Shown here: positions 11,586 through 11,898 of the stretch, piece after piece | How positions within the stretch are numbered: the stretch's first letter is position 1 | Layout: every line of letters starts with the position of its first letter | Position numbers and translations under genes: made by a program | Notes under the pieces: model-generated | The model's input: the letters and a program-made list of their open reading frames with translations, nothing else | Told to the model about the DNA's origin: nothing | Database searches by the model: none | Assembly: GCA_905236325.1 (NCBI GenBank) | Contig: CAJOPJ010000223.1 | Location: 1-11,898 of the forward strand | Direction: 5' to 3' | Origin: an uncultured Selenomonadaceae bacterium | GTDB lineage: Bacteria > Bacillota > Negativicutes > Selenomonadales > Selenomonadaceae | DNA: 11,898 nt

Positions 11586-11898
11586 ATGGAATTTGCAACA
11601 GTTGAACAAGCGATTGAAGATATTAAAAATGGCAAAATGATTGTTGTTGTGGACGATGAAGATCGCGAAAATGAAGGCGATTTAATTTGCGCAGCTGAAA
11701 CTGTCACGCCTGAAATTATCAATTTTATGGCGACTTATGCCAAAGGCTTAATTTGCACGCCGATTGACGGCAAAAGGCTTGATGAACTTGAAATTACGCA
11801 GATGGTTACAAACAATACTGACAACCACGAAACAGCGTTTACAGTTTCAATCGACGCCTTCGACACCGAAACAGGAATTTCAGCTTACGAACGTTGCC
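11586..11898 (+). CDS. ribB: 3,4-dihydroxy-2-butanone-4-phosphate synthase (RibB or RibBA), N-terminal part
   Basis: The first 104 codons, continuing past the right edge. The enzyme converts ribulose 5-phosphate to dihydroxybutanone phosphate and formate in riboflavin synthesis. The acidic loop VVDDEDRENEGDL (residues 22-34) with metal and substrate ligands is intact. GLICTPID (57-64) and NTDNHETAFTVSID (77-90) follow, then TGISAYER (96-103), near the usual TGISAxDR motif. ATG 11586 is preceded by GGAGG 8 bases upstream, inside the end of pncC. Whether a RibA (GTP cyclohydrolase II) domain follows cannot be seen; the fused RibBA form is common in Firmicutes. Confidence 0.93.
   Translation, partial: MEFATVEQAIEDIKNGKMIVVVDDEDRENEGDLICAAETVTPEIINFMATYAKGLICTPIDGKRLDELEITQMVTNNTDNHETAFTVSIDAFDTETGISAYERC

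Overview
This window is AT-rich bacterial chromosome carrying 14 complete or near-complete genes and two edge fragments (one just begun at each end). Shine-Dalgarno sites are strong, TTG and GTG starts are frequent, and the content points to a Gram-positive-type core: a c-di-AMP synthase pair CdaA/CdaR, a 3D-domain cell-wall protein, a YvyF-like protein and a CrcB fluoride channel. The DUF3084 gene followed by a small RuvC-fold gene suggests the Negativicutes (diderm Firmicutes, Selenomonas/Phascolarctobacterium-like). That placement is inferred from gene content, not measured. I see no tRNA, rRNA, CRISPR array, insertion sequence or phage gene.

Left block (1-6244, all minus strand, so transcription runs right to left). 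DUF3084 membrane/coiled-coil protein, RuvC-fold protein and TetR regulator form a tight group at 6244-4055. After a 160-base gap with a good promoter comes a probable redox/stress operon: metallo-beta-lactamase/rubredoxin fusion, small Cys-rich PAS-like protein, flavodoxin-fold NAD(P)H oxidoreductase and bacterioferritin-like protein. It ends at a clear terminator (1394-1420). Then follow a separately promoted secreted 3D-domain protein with three peptidoglycan-binding repeats, a terminator that encloses its stop codon, about 240 bases of non-coding DNA, and the first three codons of another minus-strand gene.

Right block (6328-11898, all plus strand). After a divergent promoter region of 83 bases come crcB, a zinc-finger/HTH YvyF-like protein, a PflA-like radical SAM protein, an orphan BMP-family binding protein, cdaA, cdaR, pncC (CinA C-terminal domain type) and the start of ribB/ribBA. 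Gaps are short or negative, so most of this is probably one transcript. It mixes c-di-AMP signalling with NAD salvage and riboflavin synthesis; glmM, the usual partner of cdaA-cdaR, does not follow.

The points most worth a second look are: an in-frame stop at codon 4 of the ferritin-like gene, behind a perfect ribosome binding site; the lactonase-like MBL/rubredoxin fusion with its flavoprotein, Cys-rich PAS and ferritin partners; and the isolated BMP and YvyF-like genes far from their usual transporter and flagellar contexts.
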